Source: Chloroflexus aurantiacus J-10-fl (GTDB taxonomy: Bacteria; Chloroflexota; Chloroflexia; Chloroflexales; Chloroflexaceae). From it: a DNA stretch of 64,000 bases. The stretch lies in assembly GCF_000018865.1 (NCBI RefSeq), contig NC_010175.1:620001-684000 (forward strand), given 5' to 3'. The notes under the pieces are model-generated. The model had not been told where the DNA came from. It saw nothing but the letters and a program-made list of their open reading frames with translations, and made no database searches. A program made the position numbers and the translations under genes. Below are positions 45,030-57,413 of this stretch, in pieces. Positions within the stretch are counted from its first letter, which is position 1, and each line of letters starts with the position of its first letter.

Positions 45030-46826
45030 TTATTCAGGATCGAGCGGTTCGATATCTACAATATGGGCATCGAAGATATTCAATGCAGCACGAACCAGTT
45101 CATCTTTACGAGCTTCGCGAATTTTCCCACGCAGATCGGTGGGTTCAACCGATTTTTCCTCGATGGTACAGCGTACCGCGTAGGTCTTCCCCAAACGACG
45201 ACGCAATAAATCTTCGAGAAGCGACCGATTCTTCGGTTCTTCCAGGCGTTCTTTATGGAACGAGGATGTCACCAGCAGCACGATAGTATTGCCTTCGACA
45301 TCATACGGACGCGCACTATTGAGCAACGCCTGCACCGTCGGACTGCGCGGACGAACATCACGCTTGAAATCTTCCCAGATCGCCTCAAGCTGTTCAAGCA
45401 CCGACATATCAGCATCGGCAGCACGAGCAACAGCAGGATCGGCAGGCGGACGCATCTGGCGGGTCGCTGCCCATGCCTCTGGCGGTGGCGGTGGTGGATC
45501 GGAGACAGGTGTGACATCCGACGGTACTTCACTGCCGGATGCAGATACCGGTTCGGGTACTGGAGGTGGCGGCGGCGCAACAACGCTGGGCGGCACTGGT
45601 TCGGGATGTGCCGGGGCGCGAACGGGTTCGGTTTGCGGAACGATTGCCGGTACAGCAGCACTGGGACGGCTGGTAGGGGTACGTCCTGCCAATGAAGCGG
45701 AACGTGACGCAGATGAAGAGGCAGGTTGCGCAACCGGTGGTGGCACCAGCAACGCTTCAACGACTGCCACTTCGAGCGGTAACTGACCATAGGGTGTTGT
45801 ACGTAACTGTGCATCGAGATTGCTAAACAGCTTCACCCAATGTACCAACGCAGCCATATCGGCCTGCTGCACCCATTGCCCCAAGAGCGCCACTTCGTCA
45901 TCGCTCAAATCAAGCAGTGTGCGATCACCGGTCGCCTTCAGCACCATCACTGCGCGCAGACGTTCCACCAGATCGCGGGTAAACTGACGCACATCAGCCC
46001 CCTGATTGGCAACCCCATGCACTGCGCGCAGCGCTGCTGTCAGATCGTGATTGACAAGAGCCGTGATCAACGCATCAACTTCAGCCGCTGCCGTCATCCC
46101 AAGCAGGCTTTGCACCTGTGGTAGCGTGATCGGGCCTTCGACAAACGAAGCCAGTTGCTCGAGAATACCGAGCGCATCACGCATACTGCCGGTGGCAGCG
46201 CGCGCAATTGCTTCAGGCACACCATCGGCCAGCACAATTCCTTCTGCCGCTGCAATCCGGCGGAGATGAGCGGCCATTGCCGAAACACTATGGCGAACGA
46301 AGGTAAAGCGCTGGCAGCGTGACAGAATCGTGGCGGGAACCTTATGAACTTCGGTGGTTGCAAGGATAAAGAGGGCATGATCGGGTGGCTCTTCCAGCGT
46401 TTTCAGCAAGGCATTGAACGCTGCTGTCGAGAGCATGTGGGTCTCGTCGATAATGTAGACCTTCATGCGAGCTTCGGCTGGTCGAAACTGCACCCGCTCG
46501 ATAATCTCGCGCGCATCTTCCACACTGGTGTGGGAAGCGGCATCCATCTCGATCACATCAACTGCACGCCCTTCAGCAATGGCAGCACACATCTCGCACA
46601 CGCCGCACGGTCGAGCGGTGGGATCGGGGTTAAGACAATTCACTGCTTTGGCAAGCAGGCGAGCCATGGTCGTCTTCCCAACACCACGGGGGCCGGTAAA
46701 CAGGTAGGCATGGCCAACCCGATCTTCGGCAATCGCATTGCGGAGCGTCTGTACGACATGCTCCTGCCCGACCAGCTCAGCAAAGGTCTGTGAACGCCAT
46801 TTTCGATAGAGCGACTGAACTGCCAT
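45030..46826 (-). CDS. dnaX: DNA polymerase III subunit gamma/tau
   Basis: About 598 residues. The clamp-loader ATPase has Walker A GPRGVGKTTMARLL, a zinc site CLNPDPTARPCGVCEMC and DExx in VYIIDETHMLSTAAFNALLKTLEEPP. AAA+ and lid domains end near residue 360; a Pro/Ser-rich linker (about 375-470) precedes a tau-like C-terminal domain. I set the start at ATG 46826, where GGAAAG precedes the conserved YRKWRSQTF; the open frame runs 11 codons further. No A-AAA-AAG slippery site is seen, so a shorter gamma form by frameshift is not evident. Confidence 0.95.
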   Translation of the reverse strand: MAVQSLYRKWRSQTFAELVGQEHVVQTLRNAIAEDRVGHAYLFTGPRGVGKTTMARLLAKAVNCLNPDPTARPCGVCEMCAAIAEGRAVDVIEMDAASHTSVEDAREIIERVQFRPAEARMKVYIIDETHMLSTAAFNALLKTLEEPPDHALFILATTEVHKVPATILSRCQRFTFVRHSVSAMAAHLRRIAAAEGIVLADGVPEAIARAATGSMRDALGILEQLASFVEGPITLPQVQSLLGMTAAAEVDALITALVNHDLTAALRAVHGVANQGADVRQFTRDLVERLRAVMVLKATGDRTLLDLSDDEVALLGQWVQQADMAALVHWVKLFSNLDAQLRTTPYGQLPLEVAVVEALLVPPPVAQPASSSASRSASLAGRTPTSRPSAAVPAIVPQTEPVRAPAHPEPVPPSVVAPPPPPVPEPVSASGSEVPSDVTPVSDPPPPPPEAWAATRQMRPPADPAVARAADADMSVLEQLEAIWEDFKRDVRPRSPTVQALLNSARPYDVEGNTIVLLVTSSFHKERLEEPKNRSLLEDLLRRRLGKTYAVRCTIEEKSVEPTDLRGKIREARKDELVRAALNIFDAHIVDIEPLDPE

Positions 46827-46950
46827 TACGCTTTCCGATGATCTTGACCCGCACAGCATCTCGTATTATACCAGAGGAGGTACCCCACTTCCGCGCCGAG
46901 AGTGGTATAATCGAGATACAGGTATTGTCGATCTGCTACAGAGGGCTTTT

Positions 46951-47601
46951 ATGCTCACCTATGAGCAACTTATCTCAGTTCTGATCGAAGAGCTTGAGCA
47001 CCAACAGATCAATATTGTCCATACCCAAGAGTTAATAGACGCACACACGTTGGGGCGAAGCCTGCACGTTACGTGCTTCCCGCCAAACATAGATAAACGT
47101 GGCCCCTGGGTACGGCTGCCCTTACGGGCAGTGATCAGCCTGCAATGGCCGGCAGAACTCACCGTCATCTCTTTACACGGTCAGGCGATGATTGAAACCT
47201 TCAATCAACTGGTTGGTCAACCAATCGATACGCGAAATCTGCTGGGATTTGAGCTGACCTACCACTTACCACTGAGTCATGCCGAGCAAGCGACAGCAGA
47301 TGCATCAGCCCTGACAAAGAAGGTGATTGATCTCTTCGCGGACCAACCCGACATCGAGCAAAATCTCGATATCAACGCTACGATACAGTACAGCGTCAAT
47401 CAGGAACCAGTCCTGGCACAACTGACCGTTACTCGCCAGTTTCCGATCCTCCGCCTTGACCGTGATCTGGTCGAGGAGGCTGCAATTGCTCTGGCTATTG
47501 AATTACGCGAGATGTTGCCACGGCTCACAATCGTCTTCCATGCCGGTCAAAATGAATCAGGGCTTGATCCGCAGCTCTACTTACGCCCACCAACTGCCTG
47601 A
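46951..47601 (+). CDS. Unrecognised protein coupled to a McrB-like ATPase
   Basis: 216 residues, soluble and with no family I recognise. It has alternating beta-strand patterns (RLPLRAVISLQWPAELTVISLHG; ATIQYSVNQEPVLAQLTVTRQF) and acidic helical segments, such as EEAAIALAIELREML near the end. There are no cysteines apart from one near residue 47, and no membrane segment or nuclease motif. Its TGA and the ATG of the next gene share a base (TGATG), so the two are translated together. The start ATG 46951 has AGAGGGC upstream. The pair is divergent from dnaX and followed by a palindromic terminator, so it is a two-gene unit. Confidence 0.8.
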   Translation: MLTYEQLISVLIEELEHQQINIVHTQELIDAHTLGRSLHVTCFPPNIDKRGPWVRLPLRAVISLQWPAELTVISLHGQAMIETFNQLVGQPIDTRNLLGFELTYHLPLSHAEQATADASALTKKVIDLFADQPDIEQNLDINATIQYSVNQEPVLAQLTVTRQFPILRLDRDLVEEAAIALAIELREMLPRLTIVFHAGQNESGLDPQLYLRPPTA

Positions 47602-49223
47602 TGCCGTTCTCTTCTGCTGCATTGCATGCATTGTTACAACCCGGCGTTTCTGAACGCTGGCAGGCTGTGCAACGCCTGTTACACCCTGAGATGCTGGTAC
47701 TGGCCAATCGCGCCGCAGAGCGTGCAGCGGCGCTCTTGCCACAACAATGGCCGCTGTACGAATTGAGTTTTAAATCACGGCGGGCAATTGATCGCGGTGG
47801 TGGTCGGCGCGATCCCATCACCGACTACTGGTTTGCTTTTGACCGACCGCCACGTGGGGCCGGTGTCATGCTCACGGTCAGCGGAATCGAGCGGACCGTC
47901 ACTGTTGGGTTGCAATTGTGGGGTGTACGCCGGCCACAACTTGCCCACCTCTGGAGTCAGGCGCGTCCGGTGTGGGAGGCACTGATTGATCGAATCGAAC
48001 ACGAGGGTCAGGCTCGTTTTGCCGGTCGCCGCCCGCCGATGACAGGGATGCGCTGGATCGACCATTATCTCAACAGTCGAGCACACTACCTGTGGGCAGG
48101 GTTCGTCTACGACTGGAATGCGCTCCCGACAGCAGAACGCCTGATCGACGACATTTGTGCACTGCTACCACTCAATGAAGCGTTGATGGAGCAAGCCGAA
48201 ATCGATCTGGCAACGACAAATACCTTACGTGAAACACCAGCTCGTTATCTGACAGGCGCGCCATCAGTAGCGCAGATCGTTATGTCGATTAAGCGGCGCG
48301 GTATGATTATTGACGAACGTACACTGCACGCTTTTCATCTTGCAGTACAGGCCCGACCGCTGGTCATCCTGGCCGGGCCGAGCGGGAGCGGCAAGACCTG
48401 GCTGACGCGCCTTTACGCCGATGCCCTGATTGGCATTGGTGAAGGGCAGCCGAACCCCTGTTATCTTCTGGTTGCAGTACAACCCGACTGGCATAGTGCC
48501 CGCGATCTCCTCGGCTACTACAACTCGCTGACCGGCCTCTACCAGCCTACGCCATTCTTAAACTTTCTCTTGAAAGCGGCTGCTGATCCGGATCAAACCT
48601 ATATTGTCTGCCTCGATGAGATGAACCTGGCACGGCCCGAATACTACCTGGCGCCAATCCTGTCAGCAATGGAGGCGGTAGAGGGATTGATCGATCTGGG
48701 CACACCCCTGGCGGAGACACCATTAGCCGGTGGTGGTGTGGTACGCAACCCCATTCGTTTACCGATCAATCTACGCCTTATCGGAACAATCAATGTCGAT
48801 GAAAGCACGTTTGCGCTGAGTGATAAAGTGCTCGACCGCGCCAACTTAATCGAATTAGGAACGGTCGATATGGCTGCCTTGCGCTCACAGTATCCGATAG
48901 CAAACGATCAGGTCTGGCAGATATTGAGCGACATCCAGCACCACCTGACTGCTGCCGGAAAGCCGGCAGGTTACCGCGCCTTGCGCGAGATACTTGGCTT
49001 CGTTGGGCAGGCAACAGATATGAACGTTTTAGAAGCACTCGATCTTCAGATTCTGCAGCGCCTGCTACCGCGCTTGCGCGGTGAGGACTCCCCGCGCTTC
49101 CGACAGGCACTCAACGGCTTACATGCGATTTGCGCAGGGCGCCTCTCGCGAAGTGCCGAGCGTCTGGCCCAGATGATGGCTCGCCTTGAGCGGGAGGGAT
49201 ATACCGACTTTTATGGATACTAG
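47601..49223 (+). CDS. McrB-like AAA+ ATPase with N-terminal unknown domain
   Basis: 540 residues. The first 240 form a domain related in pattern to DNA- or ligand-binding N-terminal domains of McrB-like proteins (WFAFDRPPRGAGVMLTV; LIDRIEHEGQARFAG), but I cannot name it. The AAA+ domain has Walker A GPSGSGKT (about 259-266), Walker B CLDEMN (about 337-342) and the McrB-type sensor GTINVDES (near residue 393) with VLDRANLIEL. McrB uses GTP, and this subfamily's nucleotide is unknown. No McrC nuclease or other restriction gene is near. It is coupled to the upstream gene of unknown function. Confidence 0.85.
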   Translation: MPFSSAALHALLQPGVSERWQAVQRLLHPEMLVLANRAAERAAALLPQQWPLYELSFKSRRAIDRGGGRRDPITDYWFAFDRPPRGAGVMLTVSGIERTVTVGLQLWGVRRPQLAHLWSQARPVWEALIDRIEHEGQARFAGRRPPMTGMRWIDHYLNSRAHYLWAGFVYDWNALPTAERLIDDICALLPLNEALMEQAEIDLATTNTLRETPARYLTGAPSVAQIVMSIKRRGMIIDERTLHAFHLAVQARPLVILAGPSGSGKTWLTRLYADALIGIGEGQPNPCYLLVAVQPDWHSARDLLGYYNSLTGLYQPTPFLNFLLKAAADPDQTYIVCLDEMNLARPEYYLAPILSAMEAVEGLIDLGTPLAETPLAGGGVVRNPIRLPINLRLIGTINVDESTFALSDKVLDRANLIELGTVDMAALRSQYPIANDQVWQILSDIQHHLTAAGKPAGYRALREILGFVGQATDMNVLEALDLQILQRLLPRLRGEDSPRFRQALNGLHAICAGRLSRSAERLAQMMARLEREGYTDFYGY

Positions 49224-49285
49224 GAAAACCAGAATCCCTGATCGGTGAGTGGAACGACAACAGTGGGGGGAAGGCCAGAACGACT

Positions 49286-49317
49286 GAAGTAGCACAGGCC
49301 GCGGCCTGTGCTACTTC
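49286..49317. terminator. 32-nt perfect palindrome after the McrB-like gene
   Basis: GAAGTAGCACAGGCCG is followed directly by its exact complement. It lies between convergent genes (the McrB-like gene ends at 49223 and the BNR-type gene at 49361), which fits a two-way terminator although the T content after it is poor. The ends GTAGC...GCTAC are shared with other palindromes in the window. Confidence 0.6.
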
Positions 49318-49360
49318 TAGTGATTACCATAACACTGTATCGGCCAAAGAACCGACAAGC

Positions 49361-49975
49361 TTACGCCACGCGCACGGCAGCCAGACAGCGCACCGCATGG
49401 GGCACATTGCCGACATGTTGCCACGAGCGGCCCCGATCATCGCTGCGCAAAATTTGACCTGTGTCGGTTCCGGCCCAAACCACATCGATATGATAGCTAC
49501 TCGGAGCGAAGGCACTCAGCCGCCCCTGAAACGTCACCGACACATCCTGCCAGGTCTTACCACCATCATCACTGCGTAGCATGCGCTTTCCTTCAGCGGT
49601 TACCGCCAGCAGCACCTCTTGCTTTCCGGAGAGCACAGCCAGCAGTGAACAATCGGACAGCGGCGGTTCTGAATGACGCCACACCCCCATACCCTGCACT
49701 GTGGCTACCGGCACCCGCTGACTGTTCAGAAAATTGAACAACATGCGATCTTCAGCATCGGCTTCTTGCCACTGCCGACCACCATCATCGCTACGTTGAA
49801 ACGCCTGTTTGGTTGCCACCACCAGGCTCTGCGAGTCGGCTGCTACCAGGCCGATAATCTGCTCATTGGCCAGCGCAACATCAGGCAACAGCCGCCAGCG
49901 TCCCGTGCCGCCTGGATCGCTGAAGATGTAAAGACCATTGTCGGTGCCAACGTATAGCACTCCTGCTTTTGCCAT
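49361..49975 (-). CDS. BNR/sortilin-type repeat protein
   Basis: About 205 residues. It has repeated SDDGGxxW motifs, including RSDDGGRQWQEAD, RSDDGGKTWQDVS and RSDDRGRSWQHV, typical of BNR or YCF48/Vps10-like beta-propeller blades. No signal peptide or lipobox is seen from ATG 49975. Two or three blades are too few for a closed propeller, so it may be a partial or divergent form. The frame extends further upstream, but no ribosome site supports that. The function is unknown. Confidence 0.7.
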   Translation of the reverse strand: MAKAGVLYVGTDNGLYIFSDPGGTGRWRLLPDVALANEQIIGLVAADSQSLVVATKQAFQRSDDGGRQWQEADAEDRMLFNFLNSQRVPVATVQGMGVWRHSEPPLSDCSLLAVLSGKQEVLLAVTAEGKRMLRSDDGGKTWQDVSVTFQGRLSAFAPSSYHIDVVWAGTDTGQILRSDDRGRSWQHVGNVPHAVRCLAAVRVA

Positions 49976-50227
49976 GTCGCCTGATTTACCGAACCTGCTG
50001 CACCTGCACGCTCGGAAGGCCGCCTTTCTTCGGCCACTGTATGTATCGATACATTGCGAGTACTGCACTCGTCTTTTTCGGTATATATGTTGTGCTACGA
50101 ACCATTACTATCTTACCGCATCAGACAACACGCATAACGGATTCCCCGGACAGATAAACAGCTATGCCAACTACGACGATGATCTACGTCGGCGATTGTA
50201 GCATAGCATAATCAATTTTAGTGTGAT

Positions 50228-51388
50228 ATGATAAGAAAAGTAGCTCGTACAAGAGCACATCCCCGTCAGATGACTCCACGACCTATTCGCATTGCATACA
50301 CTCTCTGGGATAGAGATATGTCGTTTGCATCAATTCGCCATTTCTGGCGTACCAACGAACCGATAGCGAGCGCAATTCGTCTGACCGGTTGGTACCTGCT
50401 GATTGCCGGTTCGTGGGTACTCTTTTCGGATCGGTTGCTGGTTGCTATTATCGTGAATATAGACGAATTGACGAACTGGCAAACGATCAAAGGCTGGTTC
50501 TTCGTGCTGCTGACGGCAGGCTGGCTGGGGATTGAGCGCTGGCGAACGATGAAACACCAGCAGCGGATCAATGATGAACTCCGGGCAGCGAATGCTGCCT
50601 TGCAAGAGTTAAATGCCTCGCTCGAACAGCGCATCATGGAGCGTACAGCACCCTTACAGATGGCCAACCAGGCATTAAGTGAACTTAATCAGGAACTAGA
50701 AACCTTCACAGCAACTATCTCGCATGATCTGAAAGCGCCACTACGTGTTATTGATGGGTATAGTCAGCTTCTCCTCCGCTTCCACATCCAGCGCCTCGAC
50801 GAGGATGGACAGCAGTGTCTGCACAGCATTCGGACAGCAGTAGCGCAGATGAACCAACTGATCGATGATCTACTGGAATATACTCACGTTGAGCGAAAAA
50901 CACTGCACCACAGCGTCATTGATTTGTCCGGCCTGATTGATGAACTGCTGGGCTATTACGCGGATCAGATTCTTGAGCACCATATTGTGATTGAGCGTGA
51001 CTTGCGCTGCACCCACCTGTATGCCGATGCCACCGGTCTGGCGCTTGCCTTGCGCAACCTGATCGATAACGCGATCAAATTCAGTGCGCGTGTTCCCCAA
51101 CCACGCCTGGCCATCGGGAGTGATGTTCACAATGAGATGGTACGGTTGTGGGTCAAAGATAATGGAATTGGCTTTGACATGCGCGATCACGAGCGCATTT
51201 TTACCATTTTTCAGCGTTTACATCCACAGGAGACCTACCCGGGTTCAGGGGTTGGGCTGGCGATTGTCCGCAAAGCGATTGAACGCATGGGCGGGCGAGT
51301 ATGGGCCGAAAGCAGTCCCGGTGTCGGTGCTGTCTTCTATCTGGAGATTCCACATGTTGGCTTATCCGAACCATCTGCTGCTCATTGA
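50228..51388 (+). CDS. Membrane sensor histidine kinase
   Basis: 386 residues. Two membrane helices (about 50-70 and 88-105) flank a short loop. A coiled-coil linker (about 110-160) leads to the DHp domain with phosphoacceptor His in TISHDLKAPLR (residue 166), then the ATPase domain with N box LIDNAIKFS, G1 VKDNGIGFD and G2 GSGVGLAI. The overlap of 35 bases with the next gene, a response regulator, makes them a pair. The true start may be later, for example ATG 50318 (MSFASI); upstream sites are weak. The loop is too short for a large sensor domain. Confidence 0.87.
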   Translation: MIRKVARTRAHPRQMTPRPIRIAYTLWDRDMSFASIRHFWRTNEPIASAIRLTGWYLLIAGSWVLFSDRLLVAIIVNIDELTNWQTIKGWFFVLLTAGWLGIERWRTMKHQQRINDELRAANAALQELNASLEQRIMERTAPLQMANQALSELNQELETFTATISHDLKAPLRVIDGYSQLLLRFHIQRLDEDGQQCLHSIRTAVAQMNQLIDDLLEYTHVERKTLHHSVIDLSGLIDELLGYYADQILEHHIVIERDLRCTHLYADATGLALALRNLIDNAIKFSARVPQPRLAIGSDVHNEMVRLWVKDNGIGFDMRDHERIFTIFQRLHPQETYPGSGVGLAIVRKAIERMGGRVWAESSPGVGAVFYLEIPHVGLSEPSAAH

Positions 51389-53579
51389 AGATAATCCTTT
51401 CGACGCCGATCTGTTCCGACGCACAATGCAGTTTTACCATCCAGAGATTGCTATCACGCACTTTTCATCATACCGGGCAGCCTACGAACACCTGCAAACA
51501 TTATCGCCTGCAACCACACCTTACGCAGGAGTCGTGCTTGACCTTCATCTACGTGACGGTGATGGGCTTGATCTGCTTGCTCTCATTCGCGCACGTAATT
51601 TACCACTCGCGGTTGTAATTCTTACCGGTGGTGGTGGCGACCACATGGTCATCAGCGCACTCAAAGCCGGTGCCGATGATTATGTTGTCAAGCGCGACGA
51701 TTACCTTGATCGGATCGGTGCGATTGTTGAGCAAGCCTGTCAGCGCTTCCATTCGCAACAGGCTCGCCGTAGTCAAACCATTCAGGTGTCATTCATCGCT
51801 CTGGCGACTACAGATAGCGAAGCGACGATCCAGCATCTTCAGCGTTCAGCGCCGCATCTCCATTGCACACTCATCCATGGCTGGCGGACGTTTCTGCACC
51901 ATCTCGATCATCAGCGGGCAGTCGGCGATGTTATTCTGATCGATTGTGCGCAACCTAATCTGGCAATGCTCGATCTGGTGAAGGAATTGATACAGTTTCG
52001 TCACCTCGAGCAGCCTGTGCTGGTGCTGGCACAACCGGGTAACGAAGAGTTTCCTTTGCAGACACTACGCCTCGGCGCAGCAGACTACATTATCAAAAGT
52101 GAAGGTTTCCGTAACCATTTGGCGGTGGCGATTGAAAATGCGTATTACCGTGCCCAGATCCATCAACAACATTATCAATTGCAATTGCAGGCACAGGCGT
52201 TGAATGCTGCTGCAAACACGATAGTGATCACGGATCGGAACGGTATTATTGAATGGGCTAATCCGGCCTTTACCACGCTCACCGGTTATGAGGTGAGCGA
52301 AGTGATTGGTCATTCCACCCGGATTCTGCGTTCGGGCAAACACGACAACGAATTTTATAGCGCACTCTGGAATCACATTCTCTCCGGACAGCCCTGGCGA
52401 GGGCGAATTATCAATCGCCGCAAAGATGGTAGCCTTTACCACGAAGAGATGACCATTACACCGGTCACTGATGAACATGGTGAGATTCGTCGTTTTATCG
52501 CGATCAAGCAAGATATTTCCGATCAAGTTGCCCAAGAACAGCGGCGTATCATTCTGGCTAACATCGGTACAGCCCTGCGACCTGCGCAATTGTGGGTGGA
52601 GTTGACGCCGATTTTACTCGATCAGGTGCGCGAAGTGATGCAGGCCGATAGCATTGCGCTGCTGCGACCACAGGGAGCAACCCTCGCCATCGATCTGGCG
52701 TACAACTGTCTGGGTCATCTCGCCTCGCAACCGACCATACTGGCGGCACTGGCCGAACGGCTGGCACAGAGCGATGGGCCGACAGATGTTACCGATGTTG
52801 TGCAGAGTACGACGAAGATCGTTGTTGGTGTCCCACTCAACGCCGCCAACCGCACCATCGGTGCCCTGCTGATCACCCGCGCTACGCCACTTAATTCGTT
52901 TGAGGTCGATCTTCTGCGTGATATTGCCGAACTGGCAGCCAATGCACTGCACCGTACCGATCTCTTCGAGCAACTGCGGGCGGCCAACGCTGAATTACGC
53001 GCTGCGTATGATGAGACGATTGAAGGCTGGTCACGTGCACTTGATCTGCGTGACCGTGAGACAGAAGGGCATTCCCGGCGGGTAACCGAGTTGACGGTGC
53101 GTATTGCCGCCCGTATGGGTTTCAGTGACGAAGAGCTGCTGCATGTGCGCCGTGGGGCACTCTTGCACGATATTGGCAAAATGGGCATTCCTGATGCTAT
53201 TTTGCTCAAACCCGGCCCACTCGACGAGCAAGAGTGGGCGATTATGCGGACCCATCCAACTCTGGCCGTGGAGTTACTGCGCCCGATTGCCTTTCTGGCT
53301 CCTGCACTCGATATTCCGTGGTGCCACCATGAAAAGTGGGACGGTACCGGCTATCCACGTGGCCTGCGTGGCGAAGAAATTCCACTGGCAGCCCGCATCT
53401 TTGCGGTGGTTGATGTCTATGATGCACTCACCAGCGACCGCCCCTATCGAGCAGCATGGCCGCGCGAACGGGCACTGGCCTACATTCGTGAGCAGGCCGG
53501 ACACCACTTTGATCCACACGTGGTTGACGTTTTTGAACAGATCATCACCGAAACAGACAGCAATGCTATAATGAAGTGA
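51354..53579 (+). CDS. Response regulator with PAS, GAF-like and HD-GYP domains
   Basis: 741 residues. Order: receiver (about 6-125, phospho-site Asp near 62 in VVLDLHLRDGDG), a second degenerate receiver-like region (about 145-265), PAS (about 290-395), GAF-like (about 400-550) and HD-GYP (about 560-735) with HDIGKMGIP, HHEKWDGTGYPRGL and VVDVYDALTSDRPYR. HD-GYP domains hydrolyse cyclic di-GMP, and the full HHExxDGxGYP motif suggests activity. ATG 51354 with GGAGATT fits, though the reading frame is open upstream. It is encoded with a histidine kinase, so kinase input probably controls its output. Confidence 0.9.
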   Translation: MLAYPNHLLLIEDNPFDADLFRRTMQFYHPEIAITHFSSYRAAYEHLQTLSPATTPYAGVVLDLHLRDGDGLDLLALIRARNLPLAVVILTGGGGDHMVISALKAGADDYVVKRDDYLDRIGAIVEQACQRFHSQQARRSQTIQVSFIALATTDSEATIQHLQRSAPHLHCTLIHGWRTFLHHLDHQRAVGDVILIDCAQPNLAMLDLVKELIQFRHLEQPVLVLAQPGNEEFPLQTLRLGAADYIIKSEGFRNHLAVAIENAYYRAQIHQQHYQLQLQAQALNAAANTIVITDRNGIIEWANPAFTTLTGYEVSEVIGHSTRILRSGKHDNEFYSALWNHILSGQPWRGRIINRRKDGSLYHEEMTITPVTDEHGEIRRFIAIKQDISDQVAQEQRRIILANIGTALRPAQLWVELTPILLDQVREVMQADSIALLRPQGATLAIDLAYNCLGHLASQPTILAALAERLAQSDGPTDVTDVVQSTTKIVVGVPLNAANRTIGALLITRATPLNSFEVDLLRDIAELAANALHRTDLFEQLRAANAELRAAYDETIEGWSRALDLRDRETEGHSRRVTELTVRIAARMGFSDEELLHVRRGALLHDIGKMGIPDAILLKPGPLDEQEWAIMRTHPTLAVELLRPIAFLAPALDIPWCHHEKWDGTGYPRGLRGEEIPLAARIFAVVDVYDALTSDRPYRAAWPRERALAYIREQAGHHFDPHVVDVFEQIITETDSNAIMK

Positions 53580-53661
53580 GTGAGTATCGCTGACCACATG
53601 GGGAAAGCGATCATTGTGGCTGGTACCAGGTAGGACAGACTACCTGTCATGAGGTGTATCT

Positions 53662-56649
<2,988 letters not shown>

Positions 56650-56681
56650 GAGCCTGATCGAACAATTCAGGCGGATCTAGT

Positions 56682-56720
56682 TGCCGGGTAGACGAAGACG
56701 ATCTACCCGGCATGATTTTT
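56682..56720 (+). terminator. Intrinsic terminator of secA
   Basis: TGCCGGGTAGA and its exact complement TCTACCCGGCA flank a nine-base loop, followed by TGATTTTT. It is a good Rho-independent structure. Confidence 0.88.
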
Positions 56721-57413
56721 ATGTAGACATCCAGAGTGAGAGCCATCTTATGGGCAAACCGAGGATGCCCGCCTTGAACTACCGGCACCATCCTCGCAAT
56801 GGTCGGTAGGAATCATCTCACGCAGACCGGCCAGATGATTGTGACGAGAACGCCCGGCGTACCCGTGACCGACCTACACCGGCGAGTGGTATCAGGTATG
56901 ATTCACGGCTAGTGTGCTATCGGCGTCCGCTGGGGACGCACGGCTGCGCGCCCGTTGATGGCACACCTCACCTTCCCCACCACCACCCGCTACACCACAC
57001 CCATCACAGAGCGTGGAAGGGTACCGATTCAAAGCGTGTACTTGCTGCATTGATGTATGTCAAATCTTGCCTGACGCTGTGCCTCATTCAGGTTGTCAGA
57101 CCCGTGCTGGAGCGCTGCCAGATGTGCCACCCGCGGCTCGCTGGTGGGTTGTTGCAGGCAGACTGACCAGTTCCGTACATTCACGCTCAGGTGCAATGCC
57201 GGGGAGCGGGTTTGTGAGCGAGTTGCGCGTGCGCTGCTCCCAGTGCTAATTCTGCGACACGCCCCCACCCCAACCCGCCCCCGCTGGGGGCGGGAGTCGC
57301 CAGTACCGGGTTTGTCCACTGCTGTGAGTGGCGCAGGCGTGTGCGACCCTGTCGGGAACGGAAGGGAACGGTGTAGCAGGATCAGGGTGGCGGACAGTTC
57401 CAGGTGAAGGGCG
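56721..57413. other. Gene-free stretch downstream of secA
   Basis: About 690 bases with no credible gene. Frames on both strands overlap and lack ribosome sites. A GC-rich CCCCCGCTGGGGGCGGG inverted repeat lies near 57280. The region leads into the 77-bp minisatellite. Confidence 0.45.

Noticed and set aside
45030-46826. Programmed frameshift in dnaX making a separate gamma subunit
   Set aside because: No A-AAA-AAG-type slippery run with a nearby stop is visible in the linker; only a short A5 near the end, in the wrong place.
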